From positions 496,001 through 560,000 of the forward strand of contig CAWKAO010000003.1 of NCBI GenBank assembly GCA_963847665.1: a stretch of DNA of 64,000 nt, written 5' to 3'. The DNA is from CAWKAO01 sp963847665. Its GTDB lineage: Bacteria > Actinomycetota > Humimicrobiia > Humimicrobiales > Humimicrobiaceae. The notes under the pieces are model-generated. The model searched no databases. It was given only the letters and a program-made list of their open reading frames with translations, and was not told the DNA's origin. The position numbers and the translations under genes are program-made. Positions 42,672 through 52,024 of the stretch are shown here, piece by piece; position 1 is the first letter of the stretch, and the number at the start of each line of letters is the position of its first letter.

Positions 42672-42711
42672 TTGACAAACATTTTCATAATAATTAAGAT
42701 ACTTAATTATT
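42672..42711 (+). promoter_or_regulatory. marR promoter with palindromic operator on the -10 box
   Basis: TTGACA (42672-42677), 17-base spacer, TAAGAT (42695-42700). A perfect ten-base inverted repeat, AATAATTAAG (42689-42698) and CTTAATTATT (42702-42711) with three-base centre, covers the -10 box. This is the usual layout for MarR autorepression and should control the MarR and ABC exporter genes. Confidence 0.7.
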
Positions 42712-42777
42712 TATGAACTTAACTAATATAAGCGGACTCTATCCGGAAAATATTATTTTATTATTTACTTTTAAAAA

Positions 42778-43248
42778 ATGGTCCAGGAACGCAAGAAGTT
42801 AATAGAAAAGACTATTGAAAATATTTATGCTCTCAGGCAAAGAATAATGTCCGAGATGCATCTTTTATTTAAAGAAGAAGGAATAACTCACTCCCAGATG
42901 ATAGTACTGCGTATAATACAAAACAATGAAAATACAAATTTAAAGGATCTTGCAGCCCTTCTCGGTATTACCAGCAGCGCCACTACCCAGGTAGTAAATG
43001 AACTCGTTAAAAAAGGATACCTTGGAAGAAAGAGGAATCCTGATGACAGAAGGGTATTAAATCTAACTCTTACTGATAAGACCAAAACTCAATTGGATTC
43101 TATAAGAAATAAAAGTTTTTCTGAACTCTATTCAATGTTTGATGTTTTAAGCGATGATGAACTCAGGGATTACTACAGGTTGAGCAACAAAATAATAGGC
43201 AATAGCCCGGAAAGATCACAGTCCCGAAAGGAAAAGACTGTATGTTAA
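42778..43248 (+). CDS. MarR-family regulator
   Basis: 156 residues. Winged helix: ITHSQMIVLRIIQNNENTNLKDLAALLGI, SSATTQVVNELVKKGYLGRKRNPDDRRVLNLTL (the wing, residues about 75-105). It should repress the operon from the palindrome at 42689-42711 and lift on binding a drug-like ligand. Its stop overlaps the start of the ABC exporter subunit by seven bases. The ATG has little Shine-Dalgarno complementarity. Confidence 0.88.
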   Translation: MVQERKKLIEKTIENIYALRQRIMSEMHLLFKEEGITHSQMIVLRIIQNNENTNLKDLAALLGITSSATTQVVNELVKKGYLGRKRNPDDRRVLNLTLTDKTKTQLDSIRNKSFSELYSMFDVLSDDELRDYYRLSNKIIGNSPERSQSRKEKTVC

Positions 43249-45500
43249 GGCTAATAAAATACTTAAAACCTTTTATTGCCCTTATCCTTATAGCTATTGT
43301 GCTTTTATTCGTACAGGCAATGGCCGACCTTTCGCTACCGGATTATATGTCAGAAATAGTAAATGTCGGCATTCAGCAGGGAGGCATAACAGATGCTGTT
43401 CCGGTAGCAGTCAGGCAGAGCCAGATGGAAAAGCTTACTATTTTTATGGACCAGGACGGTAAGGAATTAGTACTTGGCAGCTATACTCTTATAGATAAAG
43501 ATTCATCGGATTATGAAAAATATTTAAAAGAATATCCTGCTGTCGAAAATGAGCCTGTCTATGTCCTTAATAAAGTAGATAAAGATACAGAAACTAAATT
43601 AAATACGACAATGGGAAGGGCATTTCTTGCAGTCTATGGTATAGAGCAGGTCATCACTGATCCCACAAAAGCCACTGCCATGGGAAGTATTTCAGGTTTT
43701 GACCTTTCAAAGATCCCTGCAGGAGCAACTCCTGACCAGGTCTTTGGTATGCTGGCAAAGCTGCCGGAAACCCAGCTTTCTTCACTCCAGGAGGCAGTAA
43801 ACAAACAGCTTGATGCCATGGGTGCAAGCATGGTCACCCAGGGAGCTGTAGTCCCCCTAAAAGCAGAATATGCTGCTCTTGGAATGAACACGGGTAAAAT
43901 ACAGAACAGTTATATCTGGAATATCGGACTTATAATGCTTCTTCTTTCCCTTTTATCTGCAGCAAGTACGATAGCAGTAGGATTTTTAGCTGCAAGAGTA
44001 GCGGCAGGGCTCTCAAGGGATCTGCGTGAAAAAGTCTTCGGCAAGGTCATCGGTTTTTCAAATGCAGAATTTGATAAATTTTCAACAGCCTCACTTATCA
44101 CAAGGTCGACAAATGACATAACACAGGTACAGATGCTTGTGATCATCATAATCAGGATGGTGTTTTATGCCCCTATTCTTGGAATCGGCGGCATAATACG
44201 TGCACTTGGAAAAAGTACATCGATGTCCTGGATAATAGCTGTAGCTGTCATAGTTATTATCTCCCTTATTGTCCTTGTATTTTCTATAACCCTTCCAAGA
44301 TTCAGAAGGATGCAGAATCTTATCGACCGGTTAAACCTTATCACGAGGGAAGATCTTTCGGGCATGATGGTCATAAGGGCGTTTAACACACAGAGGTTTG
44401 AAGAAGGTCGTTTTGACAAGGCAAATATCAACCTTACAAGGACATCGCTATTTGTCAACCGGGCAATGGTAGTGATGATGCCGGTGATGATGCTTCTGAT
44501 GAATGGCCTTTCGGTCCTGATAATATGGGTGGGGGCTCACCAGGTCGCCCAGTCAAATCTCCAGGTCGGTGATATGATGGCATTCCTGCAGTATGCCATG
44601 CTTATAGTCATGTCGTTTTTGATGATGTCCATTATGTTTATCATGATACCGAGAGCTTCGGTATCTGCCGGCAGGGTCGCAGATGTCCTTGGCACAGAAT
44701 CAAGTATAAATGATCCGCTACAACCTGTTGAACCATCTGCTTTCGATAGTTCTAAAAAAGGTCTTGTCGAGTTTAAAGATGTTTCTTTCCGCTATCCAAA
44801 AGCTGAAGAAGATATGCTTCATGCGATAAACTTTACAGCACAACCCGGGCAGACTACGGCCATAATAGGTTCCACGGGTTCCGGAAAATCGACAATAACG
44901 AACCTGCTACTGCGCTTTTATGATGTGACAGAGGGCCAGATATTGGTCGACGGTGTCGATATAAGACAGACAAGGCAGCACGACCTGCGTGATAAGATCG
45001 GATATATTCCCCAGAAGAGTGTTTTATTTACCGGCACGATTGAAAGTAACCTGAAGTTTGCAGATGAAAATGCAGATGATGAAAGACTTAAAGAAGCTGC
45101 AGAAGTAGCGCAGGCACTTGATTTTATAAATGAAAAGACTGAAGGCTTTAAAACAGAGATCTCACAGGGGGGTAAAAATGTATCCGGCGGCCAGAGGCAG
45201 AGGTTGTCAATAGCCCGTGCCCTGGTAAAAAACCCTGAGATACTTGTCCTTGATGACTGTTTTTCTGCCCTTGATTTTAAGACAGATAAGGCATTGCGAA
45301 GGGCACTCAAAAAATATTCCGGCCAGAGCACACTGATTATTGTCGCACAGCGTGTAGGCACAGTGATGAATGCAGAACAGATAATCGTAATAGATGAAGG
45401 CAAAATAAAAGGTAAAGGCACCCATAAAGAACTCATGGAGAGCTGCCAGGAGTACAGGGAGATCGCATATTCACAGCTGTCCGAGGAGGAACTGTCATGA
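43242..45500 (+). CDS. Heterodimeric ABC exporter subunit 1 (degenerate site)
   Basis: 752 residues: six membrane segments with a large extracytoplasmic insertion between TM1 and TM2 (about residues 40-215), then an ATPase domain. Walker A GSTGSGKST and signature VSGGQRQRLS are sound, but Walker B ends VLDDCFSALD (Asp for the catalytic Glu) and the H-switch reads VAQR rather than AHR. This is the degenerate partner typical of BmrCD- or TM287/288-type multidrug exporters. It overlaps the second subunit by four bases (ATGA). It should export drugs or lipids when MarR is relieved. Confidence 0.9.
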   Translation: MLRLIKYLKPFIALILIAIVLLFVQAMADLSLPDYMSEIVNVGIQQGGITDAVPVAVRQSQMEKLTIFMDQDGKELVLGSYTLIDKDSSDYEKYLKEYPAVENEPVYVLNKVDKDTETKLNTTMGRAFLAVYGIEQVITDPTKATAMGSISGFDLSKIPAGATPDQVFGMLAKLPETQLSSLQEAVNKQLDAMGASMVTQGAVVPLKAEYAALGMNTGKIQNSYIWNIGLIMLLLSLLSAASTIAVGFLAARVAAGLSRDLREKVFGKVIGFSNAEFDKFSTASLITRSTNDITQVQMLVIIIIRMVFYAPILGIGGIIRALGKSTSMSWIIAVAVIVIISLIVLVFSITLPRFRRMQNLIDRLNLITREDLSGMMVIRAFNTQRFEEGRFDKANINLTRTSLFVNRAMVVMMPVMMLLMNGLSVLIIWVGAHQVAQSNLQVGDMMAFLQYAMLIVMSFLMMSIMFIMIPRASVSAGRVADVLGTESSINDPLQPVEPSAFDSSKKGLVEFKDVSFRYPKAEEDMLHAINFTAQPGQTTAIIGSTGSGKSTITNLLLRFYDVTEGQILVDGVDIRQTRQHDLRDKIGYIPQKSVLFTGTIESNLKFADENADDERLKEAAEVAQALDFINEKTEGFKTEISQGGKNVSGGQRQRLSIARALVKNPEILVLDDCFSALDFKTDKALRRALKKYSGQSTLIIVAQRVGTVMNAEQIIVIDEGKIKGKGTHKELMESCQEYREIAYSQLSEEELS

Positions 45501-47458
45501 GCGAGCGATATGATAAAAACGCGCAGCAGAGATCTTCAGGGAGCCCGATGGGAGGTAAGGGATCTACGGGATTTGGAGGAAGCAGCCGTCCGCCAGGTGG
45601 TGGAGGAGGTCACGGAGGAGGACCTATGGGATTTGGAGGTCCAAGAGGTATCCAGATGGCGGGAGAAAAAGCCCGTGATTTCAAGGGTACGATGCGAAAA
45701 TTTCTCCAGTATATAAATGTATTTAAGGTCCAGGTCATAATAGTCATGGCTTTTGCGGCCGTTTCTACTGTTTTTATGATAGTAGGGCCGAAAATAATAG
45801 GCCGGGCCACTACAAGGCTTTTTCAAGGCGTCCTGGGACAGATATCCGGAACAGGCAGCGGCATAGATTTTGGTTACATCGGTACTTTGGTCCTGTTAGC
45901 GATCGGTCTATATTTGCTTTCAGCACTTTTTAGTTTCATACAGGGCTGGATAATGACCGGTGTCTCAATGAAGATAACATACCAGTTCAGAAAGGATATT
46001 TCTGAAAAGATCAACCGCCTGCCGCTGAAATACTTTGACCGGACAACACAGGGAGAGGTCCTTTCAAGGGTCACAAACGATGTAGATGCCATAAACCAGA
46101 CCTTAAACCAGAGCCTGACCCAGATAATCACATCTGTAACGACCGTCCTCGGTGTGCTAATAATGATGTTTACCATAAGCTGGATCATGACACTGGTCAC
46201 ACTTCTTATAGTCCCGCTGTCATTTGTGATAATAATGGCAGTAGTCAAACGTTCACAGAAATTTTTCAAGCAGCAGCAGGATTATCTCGGCCATGTAAAC
46301 GGGCATGTCGAGGAAATATTCGGCGGCCATAATGTCATGAGGGCCTTTAATGGCGAGGAAAAAAGCGCCAGGAAATTTAACCAGTATAATAATGTACTCT
46401 ACAATGCTGCATGGAAATCGCAGTTCCTTTCCGGGATGATGATGCCCATCATGTTTTTTATCGGTAACCTTGGATATGTGGCAGTAACGGTCATTGGCGG
46501 CTGGCTCGCCATACAGGGAAGGATGCAGGTAGGGGACATCCTGGCTTTTATCCTTTATGTGCGTTCATTTATGCAGCCGATCTCTTCACTTGCAAATATC
46601 TCAAATGTACTCCAGCAGACAGCTGCAGCTTCAGAGCGAGTATTCGAGTTTCTGGAGGAAAAGGAGGAAGTCCCTGAAACCGTCACACCTGCCAATCCTG
46701 ATCTTGTGACGGGTGCAGTAGAGTTTAAAAATGTCCATTTTGGATATAATGAGGACCAGATAGTCATCAAGGATTTTTCTGCAAATGTGACACCAGGCCA
46801 GAAAATAGCTATTGTTGGCCCTACTGGTGCAGGAAAGACGACAATGGTCAAGCTTCTCATGCGCTTCTATGATGTAAACAGCGGCGGCATCTTTCTTGAT
46901 GATAAAAATATAAAGGATTTTACCCGTGAGGACCTCCGCTCAGTTTTCGGGATGGTACTTCAGGATACCTGGCTGTATAACAACACGATCATGGAAAACA
47001 TAAGATACAGCAAGCAGGATGCAACAGATGAGGAAGTAATAGAAAGTGCAAAGATAGCTTATGTGGACCAGTTTGTCCATGTGCTTCCAAATGGATACAA
47101 ATACATCCTTAATGAGGAGACGTCAAATATCAGCCAGGGCCAGAGGCAGCTGATAACGATCGCCCGTGCAATCCTTGCGGACCCCAAAATACTGATACTC
47201 GATGAAGCTACAAGCTCTGTCGATACACGTACCGAGTTCCTCATTCAGTCTGCCATGGACAACCTGATGAAAAACCGCACAAGCTTTATTATCGCACACA
47301 GGCTAAGCACGATAAGGGATGCAGACCTCATACTTGTCATGGATAACGGGGATATTGTCGAGCAGGGCAACCATAAGGAACTGCTGGCAAGGGGAGGATT
47401 TTATGCAAGTCTTTACTACAGCCAGTTTGAAAACAGCAAGTTCCAAACAACAGATTAG
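45497..47458 (+). CDS. Heterodimeric ABC exporter subunit 2 (catalytic site)
   Basis: 653 residues. Unusual glycine-rich N-terminal tail (residues about 15-50, with GGGGGHGGG), then six membrane segments and an ATPase domain with Walker A GPTGAGKTT, Walker B ILILDEATSSVD with catalytic Glu and H-switch IIAHRLST. Its signature is ISQGQ instead of LSGGQ, matching the degenerate site formed with subunit 1. Together they make one active and one inactive ATP site. Glycine-rich tail function unknown. Confidence 0.9.
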   Translation: MSERYDKNAQQRSSGSPMGGKGSTGFGGSSRPPGGGGGHGGGPMGFGGPRGIQMAGEKARDFKGTMRKFLQYINVFKVQVIIVMAFAAVSTVFMIVGPKIIGRATTRLFQGVLGQISGTGSGIDFGYIGTLVLLAIGLYLLSALFSFIQGWIMTGVSMKITYQFRKDISEKINRLPLKYFDRTTQGEVLSRVTNDVDAINQTLNQSLTQIITSVTTVLGVLIMMFTISWIMTLVTLLIVPLSFVIIMAVVKRSQKFFKQQQDYLGHVNGHVEEIFGGHNVMRAFNGEEKSARKFNQYNNVLYNAAWKSQFLSGMMMPIMFFIGNLGYVAVTVIGGWLAIQGRMQVGDILAFILYVRSFMQPISSLANISNVLQQTAAASERVFEFLEEKEEVPETVTPANPDLVTGAVEFKNVHFGYNEDQIVIKDFSANVTPGQKIAIVGPTGAGKTTMVKLLMRFYDVNSGGIFLDDKNIKDFTREDLRSVFGMVLQDTWLYNNTIMENIRYSKQDATDEEVIESAKIAYVDQFVHVLPNGYKYILNEETSNISQGQRQLITIARAILADPKILILDEATSSVDTRTEFLIQSAMDNLMKNRTSFIIAHRLSTIRDADLILVMDNGDIVEQGNHKELLARGGFYASLYYSQFENSKFQTTD

Positions 47459-47468
47459 GTGATCAGGG

Positions 47469-48617
47469 TCAGACGTTGAACCTGAAATCTATTATATCTC
47501 CATCACTGACAATGTAATCCTTGCCCTCGGAACGGAGCAGACCTTTTTCCCTGGCCTTTACAAAAGAACCGCCCGCTTCCATGAAAACAGTAAAAGATAC
47601 TGTCTCGGCCCTTATAAAACCCCGCTCTATGTCTGAATGGATCTTTCCCGCAGCGGTGGGGGCCTTTTCATCTTTTTTTATGGTCCAGGCTCGGACCTCA
47701 TCCGTACCTGCCGTTAAAAAACTGATGAGACCGAGTAGTTTATAGGAAGCTTTTATGAGTTTGCCCAGGCCTGATTCCTTAATATTCATCTCTTCCATAA
47801 ATGTAACTTTATCAGCAGGGTCAAGATGCGAGATCTCCTCTTCTATCCTGGCACAGACCGAGATTGTGGGCGCACCTTCTTTTTCTGCAAATCCCATTAC
47901 TTTTAAGGCACATTCAGATCCACATAGTGGCTCATGGCCGGGCTCACATTCTGCTCCTGTATTCTTATTTTCCAGATCCTCTTCTGAGATATTTGCACAG
48001 TATATTACAGGCTTCAGTGAAAGCAGGCAAAAAGACTTGATCAGTTTAATCTCATTTTCAGTTAGATTGATGTTTCTTGCAGGTGTACCATCTTCAAGTC
48101 CTGATTTTAACTTTAGGAGTATTTCCCTCTCAAGCTTTTCGTGCTGCAGGACATTCCTGGTCTTTTTTTCTATAGAAGTGATCCTTTTCTCGATTATTTC
48201 AAGATCGGAGATGATGAGTTCAAGGTTTACTGTCTCGATATCCCTTGAAGGGTCTAAATCATTTTCCGGGTCGTTTTCTGCAGATGCAATACTTGCATTT
48301 TTAAAGCATCTCACAACATGGACAAGTGCGTCTACCTCGCGTATGTTCACAAGGAATTTATTTCCTACTCCTTCACCGCTGCCGGAACCCTTTACAAGTC
48401 CAGCAATATCTACAAACTCGATGTAAGCAGGGGTCGTCTTTTTTGGCTTGAATATCTCAGTAAGCTTTTCAAGCCTTTCATCGGGTATGGAAACTGTCCC
48501 TATGTTAGGCTTTGTTGTCGAAAAAAGATGAGTGGATGTGGCAGCATTGCCCTTGGTCAATGCATTAAAAAGTGTGGTCTTGCCGCTATTTGCCAGTCCG
48601 ATCAATCCAAGCTTCAT
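47469..48617 (-). CDS. ychF: YchF/OLA1-type ATPase
   Basis: 382 residues, slightly longer than the usual 363. G1 is GLANSGKTT (7-15), then DIAGLVKGSGSGEGVGNKFL, typical of the OBG/YchF group; the C-terminal TGS domain ends with SEGKDYIVSDGDIIDFRFNV. YchF binds ATP and the ribosome and affects stress responses. A cysteine-rich insertion (CEPGHEPLCGSEC, about 221-236) is not found in the usual family members. It converges on the ABC exporter operon ten bases away. Confidence 0.92.
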   Translation of the reverse strand: MKLGLIGLANSGKTTLFNALTKGNAATSTHLFSTTKPNIGTVSIPDERLEKLTEIFKPKKTTPAYIEFVDIAGLVKGSGSGEGVGNKFLVNIREVDALVHVVRCFKNASIASAENDPENDLDPSRDIETVNLELIISDLEIIEKRITSIEKKTRNVLQHEKLEREILLKLKSGLEDGTPARNINLTENEIKLIKSFCLLSLKPVIYCANISEEDLENKNTGAECEPGHEPLCGSECALKVMGFAEKEGAPTISVCARIEEEISHLDPADKVTFMEEMNIKESGLGKLIKASYKLLGLISFLTAGTDEVRAWTIKKDEKAPTAAGKIHSDIERGFIRAETVSFTVFMEAGGSFVKAREKGLLRSEGKDYIVSDGDIIDFRFNV

Positions 48618-48754
48618 ATTTTTATGTTCCCTTGAGTAAAAAATACCTCTTCTAAAACTACGAGATTATATTCTTTTTTAATTAATAAATAAAGCATATA
48701 AAAAGGGACCACATTCATAATCAAGGGACATGTCCAGATAAGTATCACAATAAA

Positions 48755-49081
48755 TTATTTTGCGAGTTCTTTTTTGAGAAACGGAATATCTTTTATAACT
48801 GTCTCCCAGACCGCTTCTATATCGACTCCAAAATAATCGTGGATCAGCCTGTTTCTCATACCCACTATAAATTTCCATGGGACGGAAGGGTGAGATGACC
48901 TGAAATCTTCTGATAGTTTTTTTGATGCTTCACCAAGGATCTCAAGCTGCCTTATAACTGCATCCTGTAATAAAGTACTTTTTTCAAAATCCTTGAAATC
49001 CATACTATTGGTATATTCCTGGATCTTTTTTATGGACTCTTTAATATGTAAAAAAAAGGACTTATCATCAGGACTTCTCAT
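48755..49081 (-). CDS. hepT: HepT-like ribonuclease toxin (DUF86)
   Basis: 108 residues, helical, HEPN fold. The HEPN RNase motif is R76-x4-H81-x-Y83 in MRNRLIHDYFG, complete with the Tyr that MntA AMPylates in the Shewanella system. The start overlaps the upstream nucleotidyltransferase gene by 14 bases, the standard HepT-MntA arrangement. Freed HepT would cleave RNA. A full-length, apparently intact gene. Confidence 0.88.
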   Translation of the reverse strand: MRSPDDKSFFLHIKESIKKIQEYTNSMDFKDFEKSTLLQDAVIRQLEILGEASKKLSEDFRSSHPSVPWKFIVGMRNRLIHDYFGVDIEAVWETVIKDIPFLKKELAK

Positions 49082-49640
49082 AGAGCAGCTTTGCCTCCTT
49101 ATCTACTTTTTTTCTTATATCCGGGCTCAGGGAATTTTCTGTGAGAAGATCGACTTTTAAACCTATCGTCGATATCAGGAAATCTTCGATCTTTACAAGG
49201 TCAATAAGGCTTTTCTTCTCTGAAAAACGTACAAGAAGATCGATATCACTTGAACCTGTAAAATCCCCCCGTGCAAAGGAGCCGAATACTTTGATAATAG
49301 TCGCATTATAACTTTTTAAGACCTTTATGATCTTTTTAAAGATATCCTCAATTTCGTTATTATCCAATTTTCTTTTAAAGGTCTTTTCTGAACTTGTTTG
49401 TAGGACTCCTCCTTCTCCGATCAAAAAATCTGTTTTAACAGTGGGATACTTATAAGGATCACTAATATTACTGAGAGCCCTACCACTTAATATAAAATCC
49501 TCTATATCATCTTCAGAAAATTTTTTGATGATAGCTTCCGGCCTGCCGTGGTTGGTAATGACTACATATCCATTCTTCTGGACATCTTTCAAAATCGCAG
49601 TAGTCTTATTATGCAGATCTGCAATATTTCTAAATTTCAT
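49068..49640 (-). CDS. mntA: Phd-type domain fused to MntA nucleotidyltransferase antitoxin
   Basis: 190 residues. Residues 1 to about 52 resemble Phd/YefM antitoxins (IADLHNKTTAILKDV, VVITNHGRPEAIIKKF). After a linker, residues 95-190 form a minimal nucleotidyltransferase: GSFARG (120-125), SDIDLLV (131-137) with D132 and D134 and a third acidic residue D164 (KVDLL). MntA adds AMP to HepT to silence it; here it also carries what looks like a DNA-binding/dimerisation domain from another antitoxin class, which could make the module self-regulating. The HepT gene overlaps its end. Confidence 0.82.
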   Translation of the reverse strand: MKFRNIADLHNKTTAILKDVQKNGYVVITNHGRPEAIIKKFSEDDIEDFILSGRALSNISDPYKYPTVKTDFLIGEGGVLQTSSEKTFKRKLDNNEIEDIFKKIIKVLKSYNATIIKVFGSFARGDFTGSSDIDLLVRFSEKKSLIDLVKIEDFLISTIGLKVDLLTENSLSPDIRKKVDKEAKLLYEKS

Positions 49641-49706
49641 AATATTTTGTCTCCAGGTTTATATTATTTCTGTCATTCCTGTATGGAATTATAACTGAAA
49701 ATAAAT

Positions 49707-49739
49707 AATAATTATAGCAATAATTATAGCAATAATTAT
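49707..49739. repeat. Tandem 12-base repeat, 2.75 copies
   Basis: AATAATTATAGC at 49707-49718 and 49719-49730, followed by AATAATTAT. It lies in the 309-base gap between mntA and the lipoprotein gene at 49950, which is otherwise A+T-rich without features I can support. May be a slippage array or a multi-site regulatory element. Confidence 0.6.
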
Positions 49740-49949
49740 TAAAAAGAAAAGTCATCCAGCTGATAAAAATTTCTACTTTCTGTAAATCTTAATCTTGATA
49801 AGTAGATTTATTTTTTGATGTTTTGATTATTTTAGTAAACAAATTATTAAAATTTTGTGACTTTTAATATATAATTTATACCGTATTCCTTAGATAACTA
49901 CACCGGTCAGAAATAATTGTATTTAAAAACTAAAACCTGGAGAGATATA

Positions 49950-50786
49950 ATGAAAAAGAAATACCTTTTTTTAGTTTTTGCAATATTTACAGTTGTATGC
50001 CTCTTTGCGACAGCAGCTACATGCAGTTTTTGCGGGATCAATCTGGGTAGTGCAGATGAAGAAACAACAGAGTCAGGCGCAGAAGCTGCTTCAGCACAGA
50101 ATGAAGTCAGCTCAGAAGAAGCTGCATCCGGCACGACTGCCTCTACCGAAGAGGAAGCAGATGGAGCAGAAGTTATTGAAGATGAAGAGGGAGCCGAACC
50201 CGAGCCTGAAGAAGAGCCTGCAATAGAAGAAGTCGAAGAACCCGAACCCGAGCCTGGAGAAGCGTTTTCGGGTGAGGACCTCCGAAGTTTTGGAGCAGAA
50301 AGTACAGTAAGCGGCCAGGTCACAGAAGATGGGTCAGTCTTTATTGCTGCTGATAGCCCAGGCGTTCCTGCCATCTATGTCGGAGATCTTGCATCCGGAC
50401 TTTATGTAAGGGGATTTTTAAGTTTTGACGTGAGTGAAATAGCAGGCGCTAACGTCCTTGCTGCATGGTTTAATTTAAAAGCCAGCAGGATAGGAGATCC
50501 AAATTCACTTATGGGTAGTTTTAGCGTCGGGGCTACTGACTTTGGACCAACACTTGATGGCGGAGATTATAATGTTACAGTTGATGGTTTGGGAGGACGT
50601 CCATCAGGATACTCAGAGCTCAGTCTATCTAACGAATATTTAAAAAATGCCGTACAGGATGTTCTCTCTTCAGGCCGACAGTATTTTCAGGTAAGGCTTA
50701 GTATGGGGGTCCCTAACAGCAATGGTGTAGCTGACGGGTTCAGCATACTTCTTTCAAATGTAAGTCTTGAAGTCTCCTATAACTAA
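49950..50786 (+). CDS. CxxC-type lipoprotein (paralogue 2)
   Basis: 278 residues from ATG 49950 (GGAGAG just upstream; the frame extends to a TTG at 49917). Signal peptide MKKKYLFLVFAIFTVV with lipobox FATAATCSFCG, the lipidated Cys followed by a second Cys at +3 as in the other paralogues. A very acidic Glu/Pro linker (residues about 40-110) leads to the DNRLRE-like C-terminal domain (VRGFLSFDVSEIAGANVL, SNVSLEVSYN) shared with the proteins at 6274 and 53602; Ig domains are absent. Likely surface anchored; ligand unknown. Confidence 0.75.
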   Translation: MKKKYLFLVFAIFTVVCLFATAATCSFCGINLGSADEETTESGAEAASAQNEVSSEEAASGTTASTEEEADGAEVIEDEEGAEPEPEEEPAIEEVEEPEPEPGEAFSGEDLRSFGAESTVSGQVTEDGSVFIAADSPGVPAIYVGDLASGLYVRGFLSFDVSEIAGANVLAAWFNLKASRIGDPNSLMGSFSVGATDFGPTLDGGDYNVTVDGLGGRPSGYSELSLSNEYLKNAVQDVLSSGRQYFQVRLSMGVPNSNGVADGFSILLSNVSLEVSYN

Positions 50787-50950
50787 AATTTATATCCCTG
50801 ACAAACAGTTGTCAAACACACTCCTTATAATTGGAATTCCTGATACTTAAATCAGCAAAATTTTACTCTTGTGGGTAAATTCTTATTTTACATCTGCTGG
50901 ATGCCTGGAGAGGTTTAAGTAGGGGGAATAATAAATAAAAGGAGAAAAAA

Positions 50951-51982
50951 ATGGAAAAGACAATGTTTGACAATATTTCAAATGTAAAGTGGGGTGAGAT
51001 AAAAGAATTTAAAAACCTTGCTGTTATATCCCTTTTCGGCCCGGCTTCCGGTACCGGTCCTGCCTACATTACAATGGAGGATGCAATAAATACGGGCAAG
51101 CTTTCCATAAAGGAGGTAAGCTCGGGTGGACATGTTCCCGAACTTCTTACAGTAAATGATGCAGACAGCATGGTGCTTTTGCTCGACGGGGAAGAGGTAA
51201 TCGGCGCAAAACAAAACAGGATATTAAATGCCAGTATACTGCTGGAAGCGCATTCAAAGACTGTCATACCGGTAAGCTGCGTAGAAGCGCACCGATGGTC
51301 CTACTCTTCTGATAAGTTTACCCATTCAGATTCCTATCTGAATTATGATATCAGGAGGGAGAAGCACAGGGATGTCCATGAATCGCTCGCCATGCGCCAT
51401 GAATACAGGTCCGACCAGGGAAAAGTGTGGAACAAGATAGAAGAGATGCACAAAGATCTTGGTGTCAAGAGCAATACCGGTGCAATGCACGATGCCTATG
51501 TATCTGTAGATGAAAAGATGAAGGAATATCTGGACAATTTCAAACCCGAATCAGGAGTAAACGGCCTGTTTGTATTTATAGGAGGTAAAGTCGCCGGATT
51601 TGATATGATATCCCGGGATTCAGCTTTTGCGAAAGTATTTCCAAAGCTTATAAAAAGCTACGCAATGGATGCGGTCAGGGCAGATATGGCTGAGGAGAGG
51701 AAAGTACAGCAAAGCCAGAATAAGGCTGCCGATAAAAAGCCGGCAGCCTCAATAGAGCAGGCAAAGTATTTCATGGATGAGATAAAAAGCTGTAATGAAA
51801 ACAGGTTTAAATCAGCAGGACTTGGAGATGACTTCAGGTATGAAGGGCAATATGCAGTCGGTTCTGCCCTTATCTATGAAGACAGTGTTATACACACTGC
51901 TTTCTTCAGGATAGAGAAGGAAGATTCTACTGGAAACATGTCAAGCTACAGGGAAAGGATGCAAAACAGGAGAGTCTACTAG
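50951..51982 (+). CDS. ARPP-1 domain protein
   Basis: 343 residues with AAAGGAG before the ATG. The N-terminal two thirds match ARPP-1 (PF20208-type): NLAVISLFGPA, VPELLTVNDADSMVLLLDGEEVIGAKQNRILN and IPVSCVEAHRWSY. The family is named from an archaeal-type radical-related protein whose role is unclear; some members are described as ligand-binding enzymes of unknown chemistry. No signal peptide. The C-terminal third is helical. Stands alone. Confidence 0.78.
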   Translation: MEKTMFDNISNVKWGEIKEFKNLAVISLFGPASGTGPAYITMEDAINTGKLSIKEVSSGGHVPELLTVNDADSMVLLLDGEEVIGAKQNRILNASILLEAHSKTVIPVSCVEAHRWSYSSDKFTHSDSYLNYDIRREKHRDVHESLAMRHEYRSDQGKVWNKIEEMHKDLGVKSNTGAMHDAYVSVDEKMKEYLDNFKPESGVNGLFVFIGGKVAGFDMISRDSAFAKVFPKLIKSYAMDAVRADMAEERKVQQSQNKAADKKPAASIEQAKYFMDEIKSCNENRFKSAGLGDDFRYEGQYAVGSALIYEDSVIHTAFFRIEKEDSTGNMSSYRERMQNRRVY

Positions 51983-52024
51983 ATCCTTACTGCAGCAGTA
52001 CCATAATAATATTGCAGAAGATTC

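Noticed and set aside
49707..49739. Possible CRISPR-like repeats
   Set aside because: The repeats are 12 bases in direct tandem with no spacers and no Cas genes.
50799..50814. TGACAA/TTGTCA hairpin after the lipoprotein at 49950
   Set aside because: Short stem without T-run; not supported as terminator.
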